Assembly (NCBI RefSeq): GCF_900109055.1
Contig: NZ_FOIV01000003.1
Coordinates: 1 to 64,000, forward strand
Length of the DNA: 64,000 nt
Direction of reading: 5' to 3'
From: Prevotella sp. khp7
GTDB taxonomy: Bacteria > Bacteroidota > Bacteroidia > Bacteroidales > Bacteroidaceae
Part shown: positions 16,830 through 26,444 of the stretch, piece after piece
Layout of the letters: each line of letters starts with the position of its first letter
Position numbering within the stretch: the stretch's first letter is position 1
Notes under the pieces: generated by a model
What the model was told of the DNA's origin: nothing
Databases searched by the model: none
Seen by the model: only the letters and a program-made list of their open reading frames with translations
Program-made: the position numbers and the translations under genes

Positions 16830-19490
16830 ATGACAGCAAACGAGATTCGCGACTCTTTCAAGAAGTTTTTTGAGTCGAAGCAGCATGCCATCGTGCCCTC
16901 TGCACCGATGGTGATTAAAGATGACCCCACACTGATGTTTACTAACGCTGGTATGAACCAGTGGAAAGATATTATTCTCGGTACTCGCGACCCGGAACCG
17001 CGCCGCCGTGCTGACACTCAGAAGTGTCTACGCGTTTCAGGTAAGCACAACGACCTGGAGGAAGTAGGTCATGATACCTATCACCACACCATGTTCGAGA
17101 TGCTGGGTAACTGGAGCTTTGGCGACTATTTCAAGGAGGGCGCCATCGACATGGCTTGGGAGTATCTGGTGGATGTGCTGAAACTGAATCCAGAAGACCT
17201 CTATGTGACTGTGTTCGAGGGCTCACCCGAGGAAAACATCCCTCGCGACGACGAGGCCGCCAAGTATTGGGCCAAGCACGTGCCTGAGGATCATATCATC
17301 AATGGTAACAAACATGACAACTTCTGGGAGATGGGTGATACAGGCCCCTGTGGCCCTTGCTCAGAGATTCACGTCGACTCTCGTACCCCAGAGCAGCGCA
17401 AAGCCTCTGGCAAGAGCGGTCGTGAACTGGTGAACCAGGACGACCCCCAGGTGATTGAAATCTGGAACCTCGTGTTCATGCAGTTCAACCGTAAGGCTGA
17501 CGGCTCGTTGGAGAAACTCTCGATGAATGTCATCGATACGGGTATGGGCTTTGAGCGTCTGGTTCGCATGATGCAGGGCAAGCACTCTAACTATGATACC
17601 GATATCTTCCAGCCCATCATCAAGGCAGAGGAGCAGATTACAGGTCTGAAATACGTGACTTTCGAGGAAGAGGAGAAGGCTCCTGTCTCAAAGGACCAGG
17701 ACAATATCAACATCGCAATGCGTGTTTGTGCTGACCACCTCCGTGCTGTCAGCTTCTCCATCGCTGATGGTCAGCTGCCCTCGAATGCCAAGGCTGGTTA
17801 CGTGATTCGCCGTATCCTGCGTCGTGCCGTTCGCTATGCTTATACCTTCTTGGGACAGAAGGAATCGTTCCTCTATAAACTCGTGCCCACGCTGGTGGCA
17901 GAGATGGGCGATGCCTTCCCAGAACTGAAGGCTCAGCAGCAGCTGATTTCAAAGGTAATGAAGGAAGAGGAAGACTCGTTCCTCCGTACCCTCGACAAGG
18001 GTATCTCTCTGCTCGATAAGGCAATGGAACAGCTGAAGGCAGAAAGCAAGACGGAACTTGACGGTGAGCAGGCTTTCCGTCTGTTCGATACCTATGGCTT
18101 CCCTCTCGACCTCACAGAGTTGATCTGTCGTGAGAATGGCTTCACCGTGAATGAGCAGCAGTTCGACGTGGAGATGCAGAAACAGAAGGAGCGTGCCCGC
18201 AATGCCGCTGCTGTAGAGAATTCAGACTGGACAGAAATCGCAGCAGGCGAACAGCAGTTCGTGGGCTATGACTATACAGAATATGAGTGTCACATCCTGC
18301 GCTATCGCAAGGTGACACAGAAGAAGAACGAGTTCTATGAGCTTGTGCTCGACTACACCCCATTCTATGGTGAGATGGGTGGTCAGGTAGGTGATCAGGG
18401 TGTCATCTGCAACGAGGCAGAAACTATCGAGATCATCGACTCGAAGCGTGAGAACAATCAGACGGTTCACATCGTGAAGCAGTTGCCTAAGGATCCCGCA
18501 GCCCAGTTCATGGCTTGTGTCGATACCGATAAGCGCGATGCCTCAGCTGCTAACCATACTGCTACCCACCTGCTCGACTATGCGCTGAAGCAGGTTCTGG
18601 GCGACCACGTAGAACAGAAGGGATCGTATGTATCGCCCGATACCCTGCGTTTCGACTTCTCTCACTTCGAGAAGGTGAGCGACGAGCAGATTCGTGAGGT
18701 AGAGCGCATGGTGAATGATATGATTCGTCAGGATATCCAACTCGACGAGCATCGTGATGTTCCTTTCGACGAGGCCAAGAAACTCGGTGCCATCGCCCTC
18801 TTTGGCGAGAAGTATGGCGACAAGGTACGTGTGGTTCGCTTCGGACCTTCATGTGAGTTCTGTGGTGGTATCCACGCCAAGGCTACGGGAAAAATCGGCT
18901 TCTTCAAAATCGTGTCTGAAAGTTCTGTGGCAGCAGGTATCCGTCGTATTGAGGCCAAGACTGGTAAGGAGTGCGAGGAACTGCTCTACAAGACTGAAGA
19001 CATGCTGAAGACCGTAAAGACATTCTTCAACAATGCCAAAGATTTACAGGGCGTGATAGCCAAGTACATCGAGGAGCATGATTCCATGAAGAAAGAAATA
19101 GAGCAGTTCCAGGCCCAGCGCGTTCAGGCATTGGCTCAGGAACTTGTCGGCAAGGCTCGCGCTGTGAATGGCGTAACGGTGATTACTGGTAAATATGATA
19201 TGATGCCCAACGCAGCCAAGGACCTTGTGTTCAAGGTACGTGAGTTGCATGCTGAGAATCTCGTTTGCGTGGTAGGTACCGTCTTTGATGGCAAGCCTAT
19301 GCTTAATGTAATGCTGAGCGATGATATGGTGAAGGATCATGGCCTGAATGCAGGTCAGCTGGTGCGCGAGGCTGCCAAACTGATGCAGGGCGGCGGCGGC
19401 GGACAGCCTCACTTCGCCAGTGCAGGTGGCAAGAACCCTGATGGTCTTACTGCTGCTATCGACAAGGTCGTTGAACTCTGCAACCTATAA
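16830..19490 (+). CDS. alaS: Alanyl-tRNA synthetase
   Basis: An 886-residue enzyme charging tRNA-Ala. The N-terminal catalytic domain ([13 protein letters not shown], then [11 protein letters not shown] and GCC-type [11 protein letters not shown]) is followed by the tRNA-recognition domain. The editing domain has its zinc site: HTATHLL and the [14 protein letters not shown] cysteine/histidine motif. The C-Ala domain includes the [14 protein letters not shown] glycine-rich end. The start is ATG 16830, just downstream of a consensus promoter. It is followed at 43 bases by a MerR regulator on the same strand. Confidence 0.97.
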   Translation: MTANEIRDSFKKFFESKQHAIVPSAPMVIKDDPTLMFTNAGMNQWKDIILGTRDPEPRRRADTQKCLRVSGKHNDLEEVGHDTYHHTMFEMLGNWSFGDYFKEGAIDMAWEYLVDVLKLNPEDLYVTVFEGSPEENIPRDDEAAKYWAKHVPEDHIINGNKHDNFWEMGDTGPCGPCSEIHVDSRTPEQRKASGKSGRELVNQDDPQVIEIWNLVFMQFNRKADGSLEKLSMNVIDTGMGFERLVRMMQGKHSNYDTDIFQPIIKAEEQITGLKYVTFEEEEKAPVSKDQDNINIAMRVCADHLRAVSFSIADGQLPSNAKAGYVIRRILRRAVRYAYTFLGQKESFLYKLVPTLVAEMGDAFPELKAQQQLISKVMKEEEDSFLRTLDKGISLLDKAMEQLKAESKTELDGEQAFRLFDTYGFPLDLTELICRENGFTVNEQQFDVEMQKQKERARNAAAVENSDWTEIAAGEQQFVGYDYTEYECHILRYRKVTQKKNEFYELVLDYTPFYGEMGGQVGDQGVICNEAETIEIIDSKRENNQTVHIVKQLPKDPAAQFMACVDTDKRDASAANHTATHLLDYALKQVLGDHVEQKGSYVSPDTLRFDFSHFEKVSDEQIREVERMVNDMIRQDIQLDEHRDVPFDEAKKLGAIALFGEKYGDKVRVVRFGPSCEFCGGIHAKATGKIGFFKIVSESSVAAGIRRIEAKTGKECEELLYKTEDMLKTVKTFFNNAKDLQGVIAKYIEEHDSMKKEIEQFQAQRVQALAQELVGKARAVNGVTVITGKYDMMPNAAKDLVFKVRELHAENLVCVVGTVFDGKPMLNVMLSDDMVKDHGLNAGQLVREAAKLMQGGGGGQPHFASAGGKNPDGLTAAIDKVVELCNL

Positions 19491-19533
19491 AGGTGAAAAG
19501 GAAAAAAGTATAATGGTATAAAAGGAGGTTATT

Positions 19534-19884
19534 ATGGCGCTGAATCTGAACAAGAATCTGAAACTCTACTACTCCATTAAGGAGGTGGCAGAGATGTTCG
19601 GTCTCAATGAGAGTACACTTCGTTATTGGGAACAGGAGTTTCCTTTCCTGAAACCAAAAGTGAGCGGTCCTTCTAACACGCGTCAGTATCAGGAGAAGGA
19701 TATTGAGCAGATCCGATTGATTCATAATCTTGTAAAGGAACGTGGGTTTAAGTTGGCTGCTGCACGCAAGATTCTGACGCAGAACCGTAAGGGCGTTGAG
19801 ACTAAGGCTGACGCCCTAGAGAAACTGATAGAGGTGCGTGATAACCTGCAGATACTGAAGAAACAGTTAGACTATCTCCAGTAA
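19534..19884 (+). CDS. MerR-family transcriptional regulator
   Basis: A 116-residue DNA-binding protein. The N-terminal winged helix-turn-helix is plain: YYSIKEVAEMFGLNESTLRYWEQEF, then NTRQYQEKDIEQIRLIHNLV. A short C-terminal coiled helix (ALEKLIEVRDNLQILKKQL) should dimerise it. There is no effector-binding domain and no metal-binding cysteine, so its signal is unknown. Small MerR proteins of this form next to alaS appear common in Bacteroidales (from memory). A strong terminator closes the operon. Confidence 0.9.
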   Translation: MALNLNKNLKLYYSIKEVAEMFGLNESTLRYWEQEFPFLKPKVSGPSNTRQYQEKDIEQIRLIHNLVKERGFKLAAARKILTQNRKGVETKADALEKLIEVRDNLQILKKQLDYLQ

Positions 19885-19896
19885 ATATAATAAATC

Positions 19897-19930
19897 AATA
19901 AATCCCCGCTCAACAGAGCGGGGATTTATT
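19897..19930. terminator. Bidirectional terminator between merR and the tricorn-like protease gene
   Basis: AATAAATCCCCGCT (19897-19910) pairs with AGCGGGGATTTATT (19917-19930) around a six-base loop. It sits between convergent genes and ends directly before the minus-strand stop at 19932. Confidence 0.88.
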
Positions 19931-19931
19931 G

Positions 19932-22900
19932 TTATTGTCGAGGTCTTCCCCCAAATTCGTTCTTGGTTTTCTCCTTGAAAGCATCTGCTTCCTTCAACAT
20001 CTCTTCAACAGCCCTCTCCAATTGGCGATCGTGTCCTGTGAGATAATCCTCTGGTGTGTTGTAGACAATAATTTCTGGCTTAAGGAGTGTGTTCTCTCCA
20101 TAATCGCCACGCATGTCAATACGTCCCACCTGGGGAATACCAAAGGTGATGCCATTAACAAGAGTCTCCCACCATACACTTGAGGCTGTACCTGCCACAG
20201 GGGTCCCAATGAGTTTTCCAATCTTCAGGTCCTGATATTCTCTGGGGAAACCACAGGCGTTACTGTAATCGTCCTCGCAGAGCAATACACACGAGGGCTT
20301 GATCCACTGGGCTGACGGTTCGACGCCTAAGTATTTACCGTGAGCCAGGAAGTGAGAGTGCTGTCGTCCACTCAGCAGATGGCACAAATCGTCGTGCAGA
20401 TAGCCACCACCATTGTGGCGTTCATCTACAATCACAGCATCGCGGTTTCGATTGTCTTCATTCAGCAATTCATTATACAGTTTACGGAAACAGTCGCCAT
20501 TCATCGACTCAATGTGCACATAAGCCAGACGTCCGCCAGAGAGGCTGTCTACAAGCTGGCGATTACGCTCTACCCAACGATCATAGAGAAGATCAGTGAG
20601 CTTTGATTTCGTAATGGGTTTAACAGTAATATTCTTGCCGCCAACTGTCAGACGTATAGGCTTATTGGCTTGCCCCTCTAACAATGGGAAATAATCTTCA
20701 CCCTTCTTGATGGCAATACCATTGATACGTTCAATGATGTCGCCTGCCTTGATGCCTGTATTGCGGATAGAAAGCGGCCCACCATATACAATCTCCTTTA
20801 TCTTCAATCCATCGCCTTCATAACAGTCGTCGAAGAAGGCTCCCAATTCCGCAGTCTGTGTTGGTGCTGTGGGACGATAACGGGCACCTGTGTGCGAGGC
20901 ATTCAGCTCACCAAGCAGTTCACTCAGCATGTCCTGGAAATCATACTCGTTATTAATATAAGGTAGAAATTTTGCGTAGATCTCGCGATATTCTTCCCAG
21001 TCTACACCATGAAGGTCTGTTCTGTAGAACTTATCCTTTACCTGTCGCCATATGTGGTCAAAGAGGTTCTGGCGTTCTGCGTAGGGGCGGTAGTTGAATA
21101 CAGCCTCAAAATCGATGTTTGTAGGTTTACCTTTTGCGAGGTCAATCTTCTTGATGCCACCTTTCGTGGTCAGGTAGAGCTCATTGATTTTCGCGTCTGT
21201 ATCAAGGAGACCATATCCTGCATCCTTCAGCACAATCTCTGTTTTTTTTTCGAGTAGGTCGTGCTTCCAGAGATCGTAGCCCCCCTCAAAGGCAGCCTGA
21301 TAATAGAGAGTGTCGCCTTTGGCTGTCATCACGGCATCGCCAAGAGATGAAGAGTTTGGAGTTACGCGAACCACACGCTTACGGCAATTCTTTAAGTCGA
21401 GCACTATTGGTGTTGATGTGTTTTTGTTATTTTTGTCATATATCTCCTTCTCTTCCTTGGTCATCAGGAAACGCTCGTAGGCGTCGATGTCGAAGAACAT
21501 CAGGAAATAGTCATTCTCTACGCCATGTCCGCCATGATTCTTATACCCCTCTCTGTCACTCATAAAGAGCATGGCCTTGCCACCCATCACCCATTTGGCG
21601 TTATCATCGTTGTAGGCGCTGTTAGTCAGATTGAAGGGGGCTTCCTTGCCTGTGGCGTCAATCAGCGCAATGTCATGGTGGTGATAGCCTCCATCGCCGA
21701 TATAGGTGGCCAGCAGTTTCTTGCTGTCAGGACTCCAGGCGAAGTCAAGGTCGCCATCAGAGTAAGAGAAGGCCAGCTTGCCATCCATTACTGTACGGAT
21801 TTGACGCGAAGCTAGATTGATGATGCGGATGGCTCCTCGGTCTTCGAAGAATGCTATCTCCTTTCCATCAGGACTATATTGAGGTTGGAAAGACGTCTTA
21901 TTTTCCTTTGTCAGTTGTTCTTCCGTGAGGTCGGAGGCATAAGCAAACTGCTTTTCATCCTTGTCCTTGATGCTTGTCTGATAGATGTTCCAGCATCCCT
22001 TTCGTTCTGAGGCGTAAACAATGCTTCGCCCATCAGGCGCAAAACTTATGTTGCGTTCCTGCTCTGGGGTGTCTGTTATTTGTTTGGTGGTCTTGTAATC
22101 GATAGAAGTCACGTATATGTCTCCGTGATATACAAAGGCTATCTCTTTGTTTTTGGGAGATACGCATATTTCTGTGGCTCCTGAATTCTTAACCTGACGA
22201 ATCTGATCACGATCAGAACGATCACTGACAATACTGATATTTACTTTCTGGGGGGCGTCGCCAGTACGAATAGTATAAATCTCACCATCATAGCCGTAAC
22301 AGAGCGTACCATCGTTTGCAGCTGTGAGGAAACGTACAGGATTCTTCTGATGGTGTGTAATCTGCTGTTCCTGTTTCCCATCCAGACTTCGACAGTAGAT
22401 GTTCGATGTGCCGTCTTTTTCACTCAGATAATAATAGCTTCTCCCATCAGCTGTCCAAACGGGATTGCGGTCTTCGCCTTCAAAGTCTGTCAGTTTGGTA
22501 TATTGGCCCTTAGACAATAACCATATGTCACGACAGATGGGTGATTGGTGATGCTTACGGAAATTGTCCTCGCTGCCTTTCATGTCGTGATACAGCAGAT
22601 CGCCTGTCTCGTAGTTGATGCTAAGGCTGGCCATGGGCAGGGCTGAATACATTCGAGGACGACCTCCTTTAGTACTTACCTCATAAATCTGTGGAAACTT
22701 AGCACTGGCAAAGATGTTCGACTGTGCAGAAGGCATCAGATAAGTGCTGAACAAGACGTGGTCATTGTCTTTAAACCCAATGGGTGTCTCAGAACCGCTG
22801 TTGGTCGTCAATCTTACTGGTGATCCGCCGGCTTTGCTTATAACGAATACGTCCATGCTCCCCTCACGTGTAGAGGCGAAAGCTATTTGACTGCCATCAG

Positions 22901-23117
22901 GACTCCATACGGGATAAGCATCGTAGGCAGGATTGGAGGTCAACTGGCGAGCTTCTCCACCTGTGGCTGCTACTGAAAACAAATCCCCTTTGTAGGAGAA
23001 TACAATACTCTTGCCGTCGGGTGAGATGGCGCAATGGCGCATCCACAGCGGACTTTGTTGGGCCATCGCTGTAGCTGATGCAGCTACGCAAGCAATGGTG
23101 AAAAGAATTTTCTTCAT
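19932..23117 (-). CDS. Tricorn-like S41 peptidase with beta-propeller repeats
   Basis: A 1061-residue exported protease. A signal peptide (MKKILFTIACVAASATAMAQ) is followed by two beta-propeller regions rich in PD40 repeats (SPDGKSIVFS, SPDGSQIAFAS, APDGRSIVYAS, SPDGKEIAFF). A helical core domain (about 690-790) and a PDZ-like segment (IKAGDIIERING) follow. The S41 protease domain has DERHNGGGYLHDDL and the nucleophile region EDDYSNACGFP, with GTPVAGTASSVWWE after it. The order matches archaeal tricorn protease homologues common in Bacteroidota, and it probably degrades peptides in the periplasm. It is the last gene of the minus-strand run from parA, 30 bases after the pectinesterase gene. 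Confidence 0.93.
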   Translation of the reverse strand: MKKILFTIACVAASATAMAQQSPLWMRHCAISPDGKSIVFSYKGDLFSVAATGGEARQLTSNPAYDAYPVWSPDGSQIAFASTREGSMDVFVISKAGGSPVRLTTNSGSETPIGFKDNDHVLFSTYLMPSAQSNIFASAKFPQIYEVSTKGGRPRMYSALPMASLSINYETGDLLYHDMKGSEDNFRKHHQSPICRDIWLLSKGQYTKLTDFEGEDRNPVWTADGRSYYYLSEKDGTSNIYCRSLDGKQEQQITHHQKNPVRFLTAANDGTLCYGYDGEIYTIRTGDAPQKVNISIVSDRSDRDQIRQVKNSGATEICVSPKNKEIAFVYHGDIYVTSIDYKTTKQITDTPEQERNISFAPDGRSIVYASERKGCWNIYQTSIKDKDEKQFAYASDLTEEQLTKENKTSFQPQYSPDGKEIAFFEDRGAIRIINLASRQIRTVMDGKLAFSYSDGDLDFAWSPDSKKLLATYIGDGGYHHHDIALIDATGKEAPFNLTNSAYNDDNAKWVMGGKAMLFMSDREGYKNHGGHGVENDYFLMFFDIDAYERFLMTKEEKEIYDKNNKNTSTPIVLDLKNCRKRVVRVTPNSSSLGDAVMTAKGDTLYYQAAFEGGYDLWKHDLLEKKTEIVLKDAGYGLLDTDAKINELYLTTKGGIKKIDLAKGKPTNIDFEAVFNYRPYAERQNLFDHIWRQVKDKFYRTDLHGVDWEEYREIYAKFLPYINNEYDFQDMLSELLGELNASHTGARYRPTAPTQTAELGAFFDDCYEGDGLKIKEIVYGGPLSIRNTGIKAGDIIERINGIAIKKGEDYFPLLEGQANKPIRLTVGGKNITVKPITKSKLTDLLYDRWVERNRQLVDSLSGGRLAYVHIESMNGDCFRKLYNELLNEDNRNRDAVIVDERHNGGGYLHDDLCHLLSGRQHSHFLAHGKYLGVEPSAQWIKPSCVLLCEDDYSNACGFPREYQDLKIGKLIGTPVAGTASSVWWETLVNGITFGIPQVGRIDMRGDYGENTLLKPEIIVYNTPEDYLTGHDRQLERAVEEMLKEADAFKEKTKNEFGGRPRQ

Positions 23118-23147
23118 GAAATTACTTTTTAATGTTTTTGTGGGTTT

Positions 23148-24122
23148 CTATTGTAACGGATTCCATTTCGATTCGGTAGTGAATACTGTTTCTGGAGTTA
23201 TCATAGCGGCCTCCTTCTTCGTGAGTTGACGGCTCCAGCCTACACGCCTTTTCGTTTGGACTCCTTCGCCATGATTGTTGTATTCCTGATAGCGTGCTGT
23301 CTGTTCGCGATGTTTTTCCCAGTTGTGCCAACCTTCAGGGCGGATATGTCCTCCCAATTCGCTGTTCATGAAAAGTGTATAGCCATAGTCACGCCAAGGA
23401 CGTCCAAGATAGACCTGTGTTACTTCAGGCTTGGCTATCAGACGACAGTGATTGAATATATAGCCATAGGGCTGATTCTGAGGTGTTGAGGCTGCGGTAA
23501 TATATGAGTTAATTAGACTCTCTATTGTACAGTTCTCAAACCATGCTATAGAAGGGCCGAAGATAAAATCAGTAGTGCCACAGATATAGCAATCCTTGAA
23601 GTAAAGGCGTGTATTGGCCATACCCGTATAGACAGTGTCCTGATGACCTATAAATCGACAGTTGATAAACAGCAGACGATCTCCCTCTGTATGAAGTGCT
23701 ACAGCCTGTCCCAATCTGGCAGAACAGTTTTCAATAGTGATGTTTTTAAGTGTGATGGCATTGCCTTCGATCTTCAACGTATAGGTACGGAAAGTACCCA
23801 TAGGTTTTCCTGTCTCAACTCGGTTAATGTTCGCATGATCATCGTGGGTGATGATGGTCTTGTCAGCATTCTCACCGCATATCTCGATATTCTGCAACCA
23901 CTGGGGGATAATCAGCTTTTCCTTGTAGACGCCGTTTCTTACAAAAATCACTTTATGATAATCCATAAAGGCTCGACATACCTCAATGGCTTCGTCGATG
24001 GTGCAGAAATCTCCTGTGCCGTCACGTGCCACGACAATCGTATCAGGATTGTCATATTTGTCAGCAGCGGAAGTGCTTATGGTTAAGGCCAATACGGCCA
24101 TTAAAAGTAGTAGTTTCTTCAT
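23148..24122 (-). CDS. Pectinesterase (carbohydrate esterase family 8)
   Basis: A 324-residue secreted enzyme that removes methyl groups from pectin. A signal peptide (residues 1-20) precedes a right-handed beta-helix. All CE8 motifs are present: GVYKEKL (64-70), QAVAL with Q139, GHQDTVYTG with Q161 and D162, TTDFIFGPS with D185, and YLGRPWR with R241. The two aspartates and arginine are the expected catalytic residues, so it should be active. It sits alone among housekeeping genes, 12 bases after rel and 30 before the tricorn-like protease, with no SusC/SusD or polysaccharide lyase nearby, which is unusual for a pectin enzyme. Confidence 0.95.
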   Translation of the reverse strand: MKKLLLLMAVLALTISTSAADKYDNPDTIVVARDGTGDFCTIDEAIEVCRAFMDYHKVIFVRNGVYKEKLIIPQWLQNIEICGENADKTIITHDDHANINRVETGKPMGTFRTYTLKIEGNAITLKNITIENCSARLGQAVALHTEGDRLLFINCRFIGHQDTVYTGMANTRLYFKDCYICGTTDFIFGPSIAWFENCTIESLINSYITAASTPQNQPYGYIFNHCRLIAKPEVTQVYLGRPWRDYGYTLFMNSELGGHIRPEGWHNWEKHREQTARYQEYNNHGEGVQTKRRVGWSRQLTKKEAAMITPETVFTTESKWNPLQ

Positions 24123-24134
24123 TTTGTAAGTAGT

Positions 24135-26402
24135 TTACATGATCTCTGATATCTCCTTGAGGTCAGGAATCTGTTTTAGGTTGTCGATGATGGCTTTAAC
24201 ATCCTCACGATCGTGAACTCGCAGTTCTATGCTACCATCGAAGATGCCGTCCTCACAGGTAATAACAACCTTGTGGATGTTAACACTCATCTGTGAAGAG
24301 ATGACCTGAGTTATCTCATTCAGCATACCAACACGATCGATACCTCCAAGGCGGATAGTAGCATCGAAATAAAGCAGTTTGTGCATGTCCCATTTGATGT
24401 CGATGATACGGTTGCCAAAGCTTGTTTTTAGCTTAGCCGCTACAGGACAATTACGTTTATGTATCTCTATCTGGTTCTTGTTGTTGATATAGCCAAGGGC
24501 ATCGTCACCAGGAATAGGATGGCAACAGCCCATAAACTTATACTTGGTGATGTTCTCCTCGTTAATGAAGACGGGTTTCTTGCGGTTAAACTTCTCTGGC
24601 ACCACAAACAAATCGTCCTTTGGTGTGTCTTCCTTCTTTTTCTTTCCGACAAAGGGCACATACTTGCGCCAGCCCATACCATCGTCTTCAGCTTTGTTCT
24701 TACCATTTAGTTCGTCAATGTCTTTCTCGCCAAGAAGAACGATTTTCTCTCCAATGGCTGTATAGAACTCATTACGTTTCTGGTAGTCGTGGAATTCTGC
24801 CAGTTTATCTGCTAGAGCCAAACTCGGTTCAAAGCCGTTTTTCTGGAGAAAGTCGTTCAGAATCTCCTCTCCCTCGCGTTGTATCTCACGGTTGTCTCTA
24901 CGCAGAATGGCCTGAATTTTAGCCTTTGCTTTTGCTGTTGACACGAAGTTAATCCACGAAGGACTCACATGTTGTGACTTTGAGGTCAGAATCTCCACCT
25001 GGTCACCACTCTGCAGTTTATGACTTAATGGCACCAACTTGTGGTTTACCTTTGCGCCAATGCAATGGCTTCCAAGGAATGTATGAATAGAGAAAGCGAA
25101 GTCGAGTGCCGTGCAATTGGCGGGAAGTGTACGGATTTCTCCCTTTGGCGTAAACACGAATATCTCGCTGGCAAAGAGGTTTAATTTGATGGTGTCGAGG
25201 AAGTCCATGGCGTCGGGCTGTGGGTCGTCCAGGATCTCCTTGATGGTGCGTAGCCACTCGTTCAGTTCGTTCTCATCCTCAGTATATTCCTCTTCTACTC
25301 CGTCTTTATATTTCCAATGGGCGGCAAATCCTTGTTCAGCTATCTCGTCCATACGATCTGAGCGAATCTGTACCTCTATCCAGCGACCCTGTTTCGACAT
25401 CAACGTCACATGGAGTGCCTGATAGCCATTTGCTTTCGGATGACTTAGCCAATCGCGCAAACGGTCAGGGTGAGATTTGTAGATCTTCGAGATGGCGACA
25501 TATATCTTGAAGCACTCGTTAATCTCATCCTCTCTATTGTTGGGCGTAAATATGATGCGGGCTGCTAGAATATCGTAGATTTCTTCGAAACTGACATGTT
25601 TGTTCTGCATCTTGTTCCAGATGGAATAGGGCGTTTTCACACGCTCCTTAATCTCATACTTAATACCCATTCCCTTGAGCGCTTCCTCAATAGGCAATGT
25701 GAATTGTGCAAACAGTTCGTCACGTGATACGCTGGTAGACTTCAATTTGGCTTCGATGGCTGCATACTCATCCGGATGTTCAAATTTGAAACTCAGGTTT
25801 TCCAGTTCCGATTTGATTTTATTTAATCCAAGACGATTGGCCAGAGGCGCATAGATGTAAAGTGTTTCACCCGCAATTTTGTATTGTTTGTTGGCTGGTT
25901 GAGAATCCAGAGTGCGCATGTTGTGCAGACGATCGCATATCTTAATCAGAATTACGCGAATATCGTCGCTCATGGTTAGCAGCAATTTCTTGAAGTTTTC
26001 TGCTTGTGCAGATGCTTGTTCACCGAAAATGCCGCCGCTGATTTTTGTCAACCCATCTACGATCTGTGCAATCTTCGCACCGAAGATGTTCTCAATGTCC
26101 TCAACGGTATAGTCTGTATCTTCCACCACATCGTGGAGCAAAGCAGCACAGATACTTGTGGAGCCAAGTCCGATTTCCTTACAGGCAATCTGTGCCACGG
26201 CTATCGGATGCATAATATAAGGTTCGCCTGACAGACGACGTACACCTTTGTGAGCCTGACGGGCAAAGTTGAAGGCTTTCGTAATCAGGTCAACCTTCTT
26301 ACGATGGCGCGATGAAAGATAATCGTTCAAAAGTACCTCAAACGCACCGTTTATCAGCTTGTCGTCATTCTCTTCCTGTAGTCTTTGTTCATCTTCTGCC
26401 AT
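24135..26402 (-). CDS. rel: Bifunctional (p)ppGpp synthetase/hydrolase
   Basis: A 755-residue RelA/SpoT homologue controlling the stringent response. The N-terminal HD hydrolase domain keeps H90-D91 and E94-D95 (LLHDVVEDT), with an upstream PYIMHP, so hydrolysis is likely intact. The synthetase domain (RVKTPYSIWNKMQ, then YDILAARIIF) follows, then a TGS domain (VFTPKGEIRTLPANCTALDFAF), a helical/zinc-finger-type region with CCHPIPGDDALGY, and a C-terminal ACT domain. It is probably the main long Rel enzyme. It lies 42 bases after mltD and 12 bases before the pectinesterase gene on the same strand. Confidence 0.96.
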   Translation of the reverse strand: MAEDEQRLQEENDDKLINGAFEVLLNDYLSSRHRKKVDLITKAFNFARQAHKGVRRLSGEPYIMHPIAVAQIACKEIGLGSTSICAALLHDVVEDTDYTVEDIENIFGAKIAQIVDGLTKISGGIFGEQASAQAENFKKLLLTMSDDIRVILIKICDRLHNMRTLDSQPANKQYKIAGETLYIYAPLANRLGLNKIKSELENLSFKFEHPDEYAAIEAKLKSTSVSRDELFAQFTLPIEEALKGMGIKYEIKERVKTPYSIWNKMQNKHVSFEEIYDILAARIIFTPNNREDEINECFKIYVAISKIYKSHPDRLRDWLSHPKANGYQALHVTLMSKQGRWIEVQIRSDRMDEIAEQGFAAHWKYKDGVEEEYTEDENELNEWLRTIKEILDDPQPDAMDFLDTIKLNLFASEIFVFTPKGEIRTLPANCTALDFAFSIHTFLGSHCIGAKVNHKLVPLSHKLQSGDQVEILTSKSQHVSPSWINFVSTAKAKAKIQAILRRDNREIQREGEEILNDFLQKNGFEPSLALADKLAEFHDYQKRNEFYTAIGEKIVLLGEKDIDELNGKNKAEDDGMGWRKYVPFVGKKKKEDTPKDDLFVVPEKFNRKKPVFINEENITKYKFMGCCHPIPGDDALGYINNKNQIEIHKRNCPVAAKLKTSFGNRIIDIKWDMHKLLYFDATIRLGGIDRVGMLNEITQVISSQMSVNIHKVVITCEDGIFDGSIELRVHDREDVKAIIDNLKQIPDLKEISEIM

Positions 26403-26444
26403 AATTCTACTCCCTTCTTAATTTCTAACCTCTCACCTCTTTTC

